Of a stretch of DNA of 64,000 bases, positions 54,901 to 64,000 are shown one piece after another. Numbering within the stretch: position 1 is the stretch's first letter; every line of letters begins with the position of its first letter. The stretch is from Pipra filicauda. Its lineage: Eukaryota > Chordata > Aves > Passeriformes > Pipridae. The notes under the pieces were generated by a model. That model was not told the origin of the DNA. It worked only from the letters and a program-made list of their open reading frames with translations, and did no database searches. The translations under genes were made by a program, and so were the position numbers. The stretch lies in contig NW_024104529.1 of assembly GCF_003945595.2 (NCBI RefSeq), forward strand, positions 434,001 through 498,000, read 5' to 3'.

Positions 54901-55929
54901 ACTCACCTCGCACCTCTCTGAATAAGGCAGTAAGTAGTTTACAAAGATTAAGCTCTTTCTTCTTGCTGTATGGCAGGCAGGGAAACTGCACATTATCGTC
55001 ACTTAAAGACCTGTTAAAGAACTAATTTCTGCTACAGATGGTGATGCTGACTTTGGCATGTCACTTACTGTGAGAGTCAGCAGGAGCAGTACTGAAACAG
55101 TAACCTGCTCTTTCCCTACCTTAGCTGCCTTAGTGGCACGTTCAGTGGCATCCATATCTGTCGCTTTGGTATCCCTCTGTAACTCGTGTTGAAATCAGAG
55201 GAGTAAAGTTGAATGTTTCCAGCGATGGCACGGGCAGAACTTCACACAACCTCCTCTCCTGAGAGAAGATGAAGAGTCAGTTTTAGCAAAATATTGTCCT
55301 TTTATGTGTGCAACAGTTCTGCAGGAAGTGTAAAGCTGGTATGCGGGGATGGATTGCAATGGATTAGGCAATCTATCAGGGAGCAGTCAGCTTCTCCTGC
55401 ATGTCCCGACCTGCCAGACCTTGAGCTCGGCAGGAATACCTGGAGAGGGTCGCGCTGTGGGCTCTCCTGCTGTCCTGCCTTGGGCAGCAGCTGATAACAA
55501 GGTGTGTAGGGAAGGAACAAAGGTAACAGGATGCACAGGCACTAATCCTTCCAACAGGTATCCTGCTGCTCACCCGAAGTCTTGGCTTACCTGCACATAG
55601 CAGTCTGTGCCACCGCCCAAGGATGTGTCCTTAGACAGCTTTTTGTACCGAGTGCTCGTCAACAAGCGCCTTCCCGGGGTGATTCAGGGGGTGCTGGAGC
55701 CCAGGGAGCCGCTGCCCCCCGCTCTGCTCCTCCTTATGGAGGGCTCCAGCCGGGCGACACACAGTACCCTCATCTAACCCCTCCAGCGTCACGTCCCACC
55801 ACACTGAGGTGACTTCAGCGGGCGACACGGAGGTTTTGGTGAGTCCTACAGCAAGTGTAAGCGCATGGGGGGGCACAGGGGAAAAGCCAAGGCAAGGAGT
55901 GAGCATCTCCCACACGCACACACTTCTCA

Positions 55930-56300
55930 CCGCAGTCGGTCACCCCCGGGCACCTCCACCCCCTCACACACGGCGGGGTCCCCTCAGGGCCGGGGCTCCC
56001 CTCCCGCCCCTCCGGGCGCGGCCCCGCCTCGCGGCCGCACAGCACATGCGCGCAGCCGCCGATGCCGATGCCGAGGGCGGGGCGGGGCCGCGGCCATTGC
56101 GGCCCGGGCGGCTGAGGGGACGTGGTGTTGCCGCCACGATGGTGTCCTGGATGATCTCCCGGGCGGTCGTGTGAGTGCCGGGCTGGGGCGGCGGCGGGAG
56201 GCGGCTCATCTCTCGCGGCGGGGGGTGATCCCGGGGGAGGCGGCGTCCCTTTCTTCTTTCCCGCGGTCCCCCGCAGCCGGGCGCCCTGCGCGCCCCTTGA
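55930..56300 (+). promoter_or_regulatory. REEP3: CpG island / promoter region of REEP3
   Basis: GC- and CpG-dense segment around the REEP3 start codon. A double GC box GGGCGGGGCGGGG at 56075..56087 and an NRF1-like CATGCGCGCA at 56045..56054 lie within 100 bases upstream of the ATG, a common arrangement for housekeeping CpG-island promoters. No TATA box is visible. The transcription start is probably a few tens of bases upstream of 56139, but this cannot be fixed from sequence. The island is smaller than the JMJD1C island. Confidence 0.8.
56139..56170 (+). CDS. REEP3: REEP3 coding exon 1 (receptor expression-enhancing protein 3, N-terminus)
   Basis: REEP3 is an ER membrane protein of the TB2/DP1/HVA22 family that shapes ER membranes, binds microtubules and, with REEP4, keeps ER away from mitotic chromosomes. 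The exon encodes MVSWMISRAV plus two bases (GT) of the next valine codon and is followed at once by a consensus donor, GT|GTGAGT. REEP1-4 all begin MVSW-(I/M)-I-x-R-x-VV; the M at residue 5 with S-R-A fits REEP3 better than REEP1, 2 or 4. The ATG context is strong (A at -3, G at +4). The frame is open upstream, so the start rests on family match and context. The remaining exons, with the membrane hairpins, lie outside the window. The divergent neighbour JMJD1C independently supports the identity. Confidence 0.9.
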
Positions 56301-59300
56301 GCGTTCTGTGCCTCGGAGAGTACTTGTGCGCCCAGAAACTCCCGCAAAACCGCACCGGGTTCCTGGCGAGCACAACTCGTCCTTCCTGGTCGCTCCGTGT
56401 GTCTCCTGCTCTAAGGGCGAGTTTCCTGGGGCTGCAGAGCCGACAAACTCGGTCTGCTTGTGCCTGTCACACCGTTGCTTGTAAATTGATGTAAAGTAAC
56501 CTATAAACCTTTTGAGCTTGTGGCCGATCATAACCTATGAAATCTGGTTGCTCTCTAACTCATGGCAGAGCTGAGAGGGCCGTGAGAAGGGCGGCGAGTG
56601 CGGGATGGGGGTGTGTAGTCAGTGCGGGTCACCAGCTGATGAACAGGTACTCTGGTAGTCTTGTCTTTTTGTTCTACTTTGTGTTCTGGGCTTCGTAAAG
56701 TCGAGTTTTTGGCAGCCAAAGAGGCAAGCTTTCTCAGGTGGGAGGTATCATGTTACACGTTGTGTAAATTCTGTTTGAGAAAGAGTAATAAACTGCAGTG
56801 CAGCCTCCGGTATTTTTCACGGGCATTGTGCTGTTCCTTCGTGAAACTGGTGGGTTATTGCGCTCATTTGAATAATGTTCCCTCATAAACGTTGAGTAGG
56901 ATTTGGGCAACAGTCTTCCTCGCGCTCCTTGCTGAGGAGCACCGGGGCTCCCAGGGCTTATTGGGTCACTCGAGCTGAGATTTGCTGCGTGTGAGTTTTT
57001 GCCAGGCAAATGAAGCGAATCTGCGCACAAAGCAGTCCAACAAACATCCGAATTAGTGTAAAGTATGTGGCGGGAGTGTACGACCCAAAGCAGGGTGTAA
57101 TAACAGGATTTCCATGTTTATTTGGTGACGAACATTCCCCCCTTAAGATGCCTGGTGTAATTTCATCTGAAAACTTTGTTGTCAGGAAGCCCTCTCAAAC
57201 CACCACGGAGGTTTTTTGCTGCTGCAGCCCACTCACCTAGATAAGCAGCAGTCCTCCCTCTTGCTGCCACCCCCTTGGGATTTGTCACGTAATTGAAACT
57301 TGCAAAGTAGAGCATCTCTTTCTCAAATTGGCAAAGGACAATGCCGGTTTGGAAGAGAGAGGCTGTGGGAAGAACTGCTGTTGGTGCACTTTGTCAGTGT
57401 GGTCTTCCCATGGGCAATACACAGCGCCAGAGGCAAGAGGCATAAGCTTACTTTCTGTACATGAGATGGGGCTGCTGAACCTGTTTCTGCCTCCTTATGT
57501 AAGAACATCGACCAGAAAATTCTTATTTTAACAACTTAGACTGTGTTGGTTGAAAGGGAAATCACAGCAACGCTGAGCATCTCAATTTGTGATGACCAGA
57601 TTCTTGTATAGATAGCTGGGTTTTTTCCCCTGACATGGATTTCTAACGGTTGTATTTGCATTTTGAGGATTAAGGTCTCTGTGAGCCTAACCAATAGCAC
57701 AGGGAATGAAGAGAACAGCTGCTGCTTTCCACAGATTTATTGCAAAAGGCAATAAAGGGTAATGTACCGTGCAGTTCCATGTAGTTTGGTTTCCTGGTTG
57801 CCACTGGTCACTCACTTGTGTGCCCTAATTATTTTTGCTAAAAATGGAGTCCTTAATATTATTTATAGATCCTGTCCACCTTCTTGTGGCCTTGTCTCCT
57901 AGTTGTGGGACTTAAATAGTTTGCCAGTGTTCAACTTCCCAGGAAGGGGAGAGTGTTCAATGAGAACTTGAACAGCTTTGAGACTATTGTTTAAGTTTGC
58001 TTAATAAAGCGAAATTCGTGTTAAAATGGAAGGTGAGACGTAGCAGGAAAGTAGATGTGGTGTGACATTAGAGGTCTAAATTCAGTGGTGTTGAGAGTGT
58101 CCTCCTTGCCCTCTTTCCTCAGTGTCCATTATGCCATCTTCCTCTTTGATCTGTTCCCCTTCCTGGTCTCTTTCCAGACATACCTGTTCCAGTGACTTTG
58201 TTTCTCTGACTTGTGTGTTAGGACTTCGGAAGGTGTGTACTGCCTTTGCCCCAAACGCCATAAGAAACATGGAAATATTTTTAACCACTATGTAGCTGTG
58301 GAGACCTCGGGTTCTCCCTTGTTTCTGTAGCATTTTAATTCTGGTGTGGTGACTTTGTGTCTGTGAGAGCTGTGGGTATCTCACACTGTCCCTGTGTTGT
58401 GTGTGGGCAGCCGTCAGGAGTATCTGTGGTCTTGACTGCTGACGGCAAGGAGCAGCAGTTGTTCTGGCTGTGGCACAGTTCTCCTCCCGTAATTGACCTC
58501 CTATTTTTCAGGGCCAAAAGAGCAGCAAAATATTAATTTGTAGGTGTGTGGCAGTGCCCTCTGCTGACTTCTGACGTGGGGACTTGTCTTGACACGCATG
58601 TCCCGAGCAAACCGCCCTCTGATGCAGTTTGAGATTTTGCAATTTGGGATTCATCAACTCCACTAAAAGAGTTTGGTTAAAGCTTTAAGGAACTAGGGAA
58701 TGGAGCTAGTAGAGAATTAGAATTCTTAATTGCATGTGAATTGTCTTGAGGACTCATGCACAGGAAACAGGGAGTGGTTCAAATTCACTGTTCCAGGTAC
58801 TGATCTTTGTTTTAATGAAATCGTTTCCCTTTGCTCTGTAAATTCTTTTATACTTAAGCACCTGAACTTGTGAAATACCTTGTAGTAATTGGGTATCTTC
58901 TCCTTTATGTCAAGAAGCAGAAGACTTGAAGCACATAATTAAAACATCTTTTAATTTTCAAGTCTTGTGTCAGTGGGTAGCTGCTCTAGTAGGTACAGGT
59001 CGTTATTACTTCTAAAACACACTGGCTATTGCAACAGTTTTTGGAATGTTTACTGCAGGGTTTTTCTTTTTTTCCTAAACAAAACCAACAAGAAAATAGT
59101 AATTTCTTTTAGAGTCTCAGAAAACTCCTTGGAGTGGTAAATCTTGTCAAGTTCTTAGTCCCTAATGGTGGGAATAGCTTTTCAAGCCCATCTTGTTAAC
59201 TTCAAGTAGAGCTTGGGCTTGACTTTTAGTCTGCTTTGATTGCTCATTCTTCTCATTTGTAAGGTCTGAGCAATTGTGTACACATCAGTTGCTGAGACAG

Positions 59301-59906
59301 TATTTAATAGTAAACACGCTGAGTACTTGTCAGTCACAGCCTGGTATGGATGAGATCAGACCATCCTTTTGTGCCAAGCAAAGATGTGAAGCATCCCAAA
59401 TACAAAATAGATGGCCATTTTGTACTTGCAATCTGTTAGAGCAGACTGTCTGCTGTAATCTGTTAACTTTTTTCCCCTCCTCACTTAAAAATGAAAGTTC
59501 CCCCATCTGTGTTGCTTTGCAACACTCTCTACCCTCGTGTTTAAGTACATGGTTTGTTGCCAGTAAAGTTGGTCAGCATCCATCACTGTTGGAAGGGAGA
59601 GCTGCAGCGGTCCACGGGAGGATGTGTTTGCCTTAGGTATTAGTAGTTAGTTTTCTGCTTGTACAGAAAACCCCCGTTTTAGAGCCTTGCAACGAGCAAA
59701 AGATGTACAGGTAAAAGATTCAGTAAGCATTCCTTGGTTCTGATATTAGAGTATAACTGTAAATAGGTTAAGCTGGACAAAGACTGTCTGGGGGACTCAG
59801 GAGGTGACCTGAAGGTAGGTATTAGTCTCTGTCAGCCTTTGCTACTTTACAGATGAGTTTCTTTCATGGTAGTTTCCAAGGCATTCTCTTACTCTACTTT
59901 TAATAC

Positions 59907-59919
59907 TTTTTTTTTTTTT
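59907..59919. repeat. T13 homopolymer
   Basis: Thirteen T residues on the REEP3 sense strand in intron 1, with a similar T12 run about 350 bases later at 60273..60284. Confidence 0.9.
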
Positions 59920-62701
59920 GTTTGACATTTCAAGCTGCCCCAAGAATGTGTGGCTGAAGCCATAGCTTCTGTGTTGATTGGATTGCTGTCAATTCAGGAA
60001 TATCTGGTTTAGAGTGTAGGTGTTGTTTTATGTAACAGTGTATACTTTGTTTGTAAACCTAGATTGTGTTTTGTTCTTGGAATACAATTTTTAAACTAAA
60101 AGCATGAAGGACAAAAATATTTACCCTCTTTTGTTTGCTAATCAACCTGCTGTCAAACATGTTGTCTTGAAACTATCACAGTTCATCAGATGGAATTAAG
60201 TAGCAATACCGCCACGTGTTGTGTGAAAGAATAGCCTAATCTTCAAATCAGAAGGGCCATTTTTGGGAGAGGTTTTTTTTTTTTGACTTGTTTGTGGCCT
60301 GCTCTCCTGTTGAGATGGTTCCAGCTGAAGGACAAGGGATGTTGAACTGCTGCTGATGCTGAATTTCTTCCTGCATCCTTCCAGTTTAAAGGCCTGTAAA
60401 TTGCTGCTGCACCTGTGGGGAAAAAGGAGCCGCTGTCATCGTGTGAGGGATTGAGATGGAGAGATGTGCTGAAATGTCTGTCTCATCACAGAACTGGAAA
60501 GACTCAGTCACCACGTATCAGTTATCCTTGGCATCTCATGCTATGCTTAACTAGATCTCGCTGGCCTGTTGCTGCAAGGGACCATCCTGCCCTTCACCCT
60601 CTGCTCGTTCACTTCCCGCGGGGTCCAAAAGTTGCCCTGTGGCCACAGGGTGAGTCTGGTTGTTTTGTCAACCCAAATGAAAATGAGCATTGACAGAAGT
60701 TGATCTTTTGTTGGTTGCAGTGAACTGCAGCAGCTCATGCTGTGTAGTTGCTAGATGAGCGCTGTGTTGAGCATGGAAGGTTGCAGGACAAAAGCAGCAT
60801 TGTTTTCAGCCTCAGCTTATGACCAGGCTGGTTAAAGCTACTCTGAAACTACATTCTTCCCTTGCACGTTGCTGGTTATTCTTTCTTGCAGTGAAACTAG
60901 TTCCAGTAATAACAGTGCAGCTGCTCTAATCAAAGAAAGTGTCAGATTTTTTTCAAGCATCTTAAATTTTATAGGTTGAAATCTGTAAGCATGTGTAAGT
61001 CTAGGGATTATGTGTATTGTCCTGTCTGTGTGAAAGTTTAAAATCATTTACATAATTCAGCAGTGAAATCATCAGAGCACTTCTCTCCAATAGTTCAGCT
61101 TCTTAGTGGGGCAGTCCTAATATGTACAATGAGAAGTGTCTGCTCGCTCCATTTGATTTGTAGCACCTCCTGGGTTAGTTAGGGCCCTGCAAAATGACAG
61201 CTTGCTAGGAATAAGTGTCCCCAGCTGCCTGCCTGGCACACCTTGCCTTAAATCAGTACTTGCTGTGCAGCCTGGCTGCTCTTTTCTGTCCCGCGTTCAG
61301 GGGCTGGTGTAGGTGCAGAGCATGTTCAGAGTCCGTGTTCACAGCCCGTGGCAGGCGGGTGGGCTGAAGCTCCAAAACAGATGGAGCACAACAAGAGGCG
61401 TCCTGTGGAGTCTGACGTTCTTACTTAATGGTTCTTGGCATGTGCTCTTGTTACAAAACGTGCTGAAATCCACATCTGTGTCCTATGCATTATAGATAAA
61501 GGAATTCCAAGAACTGCATGGTCTGGCACAAAAGGAGGTTTCTAATTAAAACAAACAACCTCCACTCTTATATGTTCCACAAACTTATGTGTGCCTCAAC
61601 CGAGCATATTGGAGGCTCTTCAGTATTTCTGCACCTTAGATGGAAGGGCTCGTCTCTCCTGGTTGTTTTGTACTAGAGACAGCTCTTGATATACTTCTGT
61701 AATACTGAAGATCCTGAGCCAGATTTTGGTGTTTAAAAAAAAGTTACTTTGGCTTAATAATTTCTTAATATTTGACACAAAACTATTAAAAAATGCATGT
61801 GAAAAATATGTCTGGCAACCCCCCATGTTCTGGTGCTTTGTGTGTAAAGAAGCTTTCTCTGAGCTCTCTGGTCCTTTTTGTTCTGCTTTTGAAATTGTAA
61901 AATTTCAAAACCTGTGAAAACATTGGGTTTTTACAGAAGAAAATACTACAGCTGACAACAGTATGGTTTCTGTCGTGAATCTTTAACACTTTTAAGACCT
62001 GCCAAACTAGACTGTAACAATTTACTGTTGGAGAGTCTAGGTAGGAAAGATAATTGTAAGGTTTTTGCTGACCAGTCTGACTTCAAACTTGATTGTCCTT
62101 GTTGGCACTGAATAATCAACCTGATGAGATGCTTTTGGACGGGAGGGAAATAAAGCACCCCACGGTGACTAACTCTACACTGAGCCTTTTAAAAGTCAGA
62201 CATCACTGTTACTTTGCTGTTCACTGACAAAATGAGAGGGCGTTGCTCCTGTGTGTTGTGTTTTACAGCCTGTCTGCAAACATCGACATGGAGGTGGGAT
62301 TAGCTGGGTGAACGTTTTCCCCGTGTCGATCATCTCTGAAACATTGCTCACGTATCCCAAAGACAGTTTAAACTTGCATCTGTTGTCGAAAACTAAGTGC
62401 AATTTATTTTAAAAGCCTTCATCCTGGCTTTAAGTGCAAGGATTCCCAAAGCAGAATTGTTCCTGAAGTGAGAAGTCTGATATAATGCTGTACTTTCTTC
62501 TGCTCGTAAAGCTGTTGGAGCTTGCAGTGCTCAAAGGAGAGAATCAGAGAACAGTTTGTGCTTGTACCTTCCTATCACTGTCTGGTTTTGTTATTTCCTC
62601 CCCCCACCCTGTTTGGTAACTCATTGATCAAAAACATGGTGAGTGAGGAAGATGGTCACTAGCTTAGAGATACCTTGATTAGTTCTTATAGTACAGTAAC
62701 A

Positions 62702-62706
62702 TTACC
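62702..62706. repeat. Target-site duplication (TTACC), left copy
   Basis: TTACC directly precedes the TG at the LTR start and is repeated exactly at 63921..63925 directly after the terminal CA. A 5-base duplication is typical of ERVL/class III integrations, whereas class I elements usually give 4 and class II give 6. Confidence 0.85.
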
Positions 62707-63920
62707 TGTCATGGTTTGAGATAGCCCCAACATCCAATTCCCTAGCTCCATTCCCCCTCCCACATCTCAACCTAATGTGAGATGGGTTTTTCCAGACAAA
62801 ACACACCAGACTCCAAAGTGGGGAAAAGGGAATATATTACAATGACTGTACAAATAAATATAACATCACATTATACACATGATCACAAACTATCTCTACC
62901 ATGACATATAGTATTTACAATGATCAGATCTCTTCTCCCCTCCAAATAAAAGTCCAGCAGGGAAAGAAGGACAGATCCCTTTCAGTCCTTAAACAGCAGC
63001 ATCTTCTGAGGCAGCAGGTTTCTTCTTCTCATGCATGCAGCAGCTGATAGCTGGCTTTCTGCCAGCATCCACGAGGGAGGTATTCAAGCTCCCCCGGCCC
63101 CATCGCCTCACAACCGAGGGGTCTTCCGTGGTCTTCGTAACCCCAGACAAGGTCGTATCACCACGTCATATCACGAAGACACAGGGGGTTCTTCGTGACG
63201 GTCTGGTATCTCTTGCAGGGCCTCTGTGCCCTGTCTCTCAGGCTGCCACCGTGGCAGCAGTGCGAGGGGGGGGAAGCCAAGGTCAACTCCCCCTGCATTC
63301 CTCTCGGAGCTCTCTAGCTCCTTTCTACAGTGCATGTCGCACTTCAAGGCTCTTTCAAGTAAGAGTCCATCATCTTCCTCCTTCCAGGAGGTCTCAAAGG
63401 AGTTTTGGGGATCTGGTATCAGTCTTACCCCCAAGAACTCTGTAGCTCTCAGCTGCTGGCTCTCCTTTTCCTCGACTCTCCTTCCAGGAGTCTCCTCTGC
63501 AGTGCTGCATGTTGCTTCTGCTGCTTCTTCAGTTCAGGTTCTTATCTCTGGCTCTCTGCCACTGTTTCTCTGGTCAGCGTCGGCTGCTGCTCTGTGCCCA
63601 TGGAGAAATCATCTCCCGGCATACTACAGGCACCTAGCCCAGCTTTATGCTGTTCCAGGTCCCTGCAGCCCCCAGCCAGGGGCTGGGAGGGGGCCAGAGG
63701 CCCCAAGGGGCTCAGAGCCCCTACCTCGTGGCTCTACAACATGGCCACCTCTCCTACAACAACCAAAACTACAACCCTTCTTTTCCGGTCTGGTTGTGAT
63801 ATGTTTACATTTCTGCAGGAGCGCCCATTGGGCAGAATTTCAAAACTTCCAGGGGTTTCCACCCCTTGGGGTCTACCACTTCTGTTAGCCTCTGGGGAAA
63901 ACAAGGTTCAAACCACTACA
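62707..63920. mobile_element. Solo LTR (or very short LTR element) of an avian endogenous retrovirus, probably ERVL-like
   Basis: The 1214-base element starts TGTCATGGTTTGA and ends TCAAACCACTACA, an inverted match of 13 bases with two mismatches and TG...CA termini. It is flanked by the perfect 5-base duplication TTACC. No gag, pol or env similarity and no second LTR copy is seen inside, so a solo LTR formed by recombination between two LTRs is the likely state. One end (about 63590..63920) is GC-rich with small hairpins such as CCCAGCC..GGCTGGG near 63668 and, on the minus strand, a CATAAA string that could be a U3 TATA box. AATAAA strings occur on the plus strand near 62850 and 62945. These cues conflict, so orientation is left open, with a slight preference for minus. 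ORFs inside are not genes. Confidence 0.82.
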
Positions 63921-63925
63921 TTACC
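63921..63925. repeat. Target-site duplication (TTACC), right copy
   Basis: Exact copy of the five bases at 62702..62706, immediately following the terminal CA of the LTR. The perfect match suggests a not very old insertion. Confidence 0.85.
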
Positions 63926-64000
63926 CTAAATTGTAATATAATAAACCCCCATAATTTAATTTTTAGCCTTTGTGCTCTTACAATTCACTTCTTTCTGCTA

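Larger units (their letters stand above)
39262..55929. other. Intergenic region between JMJD1C and REEP3
   Basis: No recognisable protein-coding exon lies in this 16.7 kb interval. It holds a candidate core promoter near 44196..44286, a homopyrimidine tract, one antisense CR1 copy at 46350..46685 and two perfect palindromes near 49.6 and 52.0 kb. The remainder looks like unique sequence. From about 44.3 kb onward the plus strand is richer in G and T. ORFs here have no recognisable domains and look like chance. Confidence 0.75.
56171..64000 (+). other. REEP3: REEP3 intron 1 (partial)
   Basis: Begins with the GTGAGT donor and runs off the window end; no acceptor or exon 2 is recognised. The sequence is T/G-rich on the plus strand, with T13 at 59907..59919 and T12 at 60273..60284. 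The only mobile element I can identify is the LTR at 62707..63920. The rest is apparently unique DNA without conserved coding signal. Confidence 0.85.

Noticed and set aside
55815..56531. 238-codon minus-strand ORF opposite REEP3 exon 1
   Set aside because: It is a shadow ORF of the CpG island with biased Gly/Pro/Arg composition.
61160..61195. GGGTTAGTTAGGGCCCTG, recalling part of the human miR-1296 hairpin known from JMJD1C
   Set aside because: It is in REEP3 intron 1 and not JMJD1C, has an insertion, and no complementary arm follows.
63226..63929. Two overlapping plus-strand ORFs of 220 and 174 codons
   Set aside because: They lie almost wholly inside the LTR, show no retroviral protein similarity, and are chance ORFs in repeat DNA.

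Overview
This window looks like avian nuclear DNA, possibly from a songbird. It has two CpG-island promoters with vertebrate first exons, long introns without ORFs, and two CR1 LINE 3'-end copies, CR1 being the dominant avian retrotransposon. It also has a 1.2 kb LTR whose ends (TGTCATGGTTTGA / TGTAGTGGTTTGA) resemble passerine endogenous-retrovirus LTRs as I recall them. There are no bacterial-type genes, no CRISPR arrays, and I recognised no tRNA or rRNA genes.

Only two protein-coding genes can be supported, each by its first coding exon. JMJD1C (KDM3 family) lies on the minus strand: its 47-codon exon 1 is at 37973..38113, and everything from 37972 down to 1 is its first intron. REEP3 lies on the plus strand: a 32-base coding piece at 56139..56170 ends in a GTGAGT donor, and 56171..64000 is its first intron. 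The genes are divergent, with start codons about 18 kb apart. From general knowledge, human JMJD1C and REEP3 are also neighbours in divergent orientation, so the synteny supports both calls. The two genes have unrelated functions (chromatin regulation; endoplasmic reticulum shaping).

Layout: 1..37972, JMJD1C intron 1, A/C-rich on the plus strand, with A-runs and simple repeats but no mobile element I can name. About 37690..38660, JMJD1C CpG island. 38745..39090, sense CR1 copy at the edge of that island. 39090..55900, intergenic, holding a second CR1 (46350..46685), a 57-base homopyrimidine tract, a TATA/CCAAT-like candidate promoter near 44.2 kb, and perfect 20- and 18-base palindromes near 49.6 and 52.0 kb. 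55930..56300, REEP3 CpG island and exon 1. 62707..63920, a probable solo LTR with a perfect 5-base target duplication.

No undescribed biological system is evident. The observations most worth a second look are the switch in strand composition between the two genes, the candidate upstream promoter near where the G/T-rich part begins, the intact LTR in REEP3 intron 1, and the palindromes. Most long ORFs in the window are chance ORFs in intronic, GC-rich or repeat DNA.
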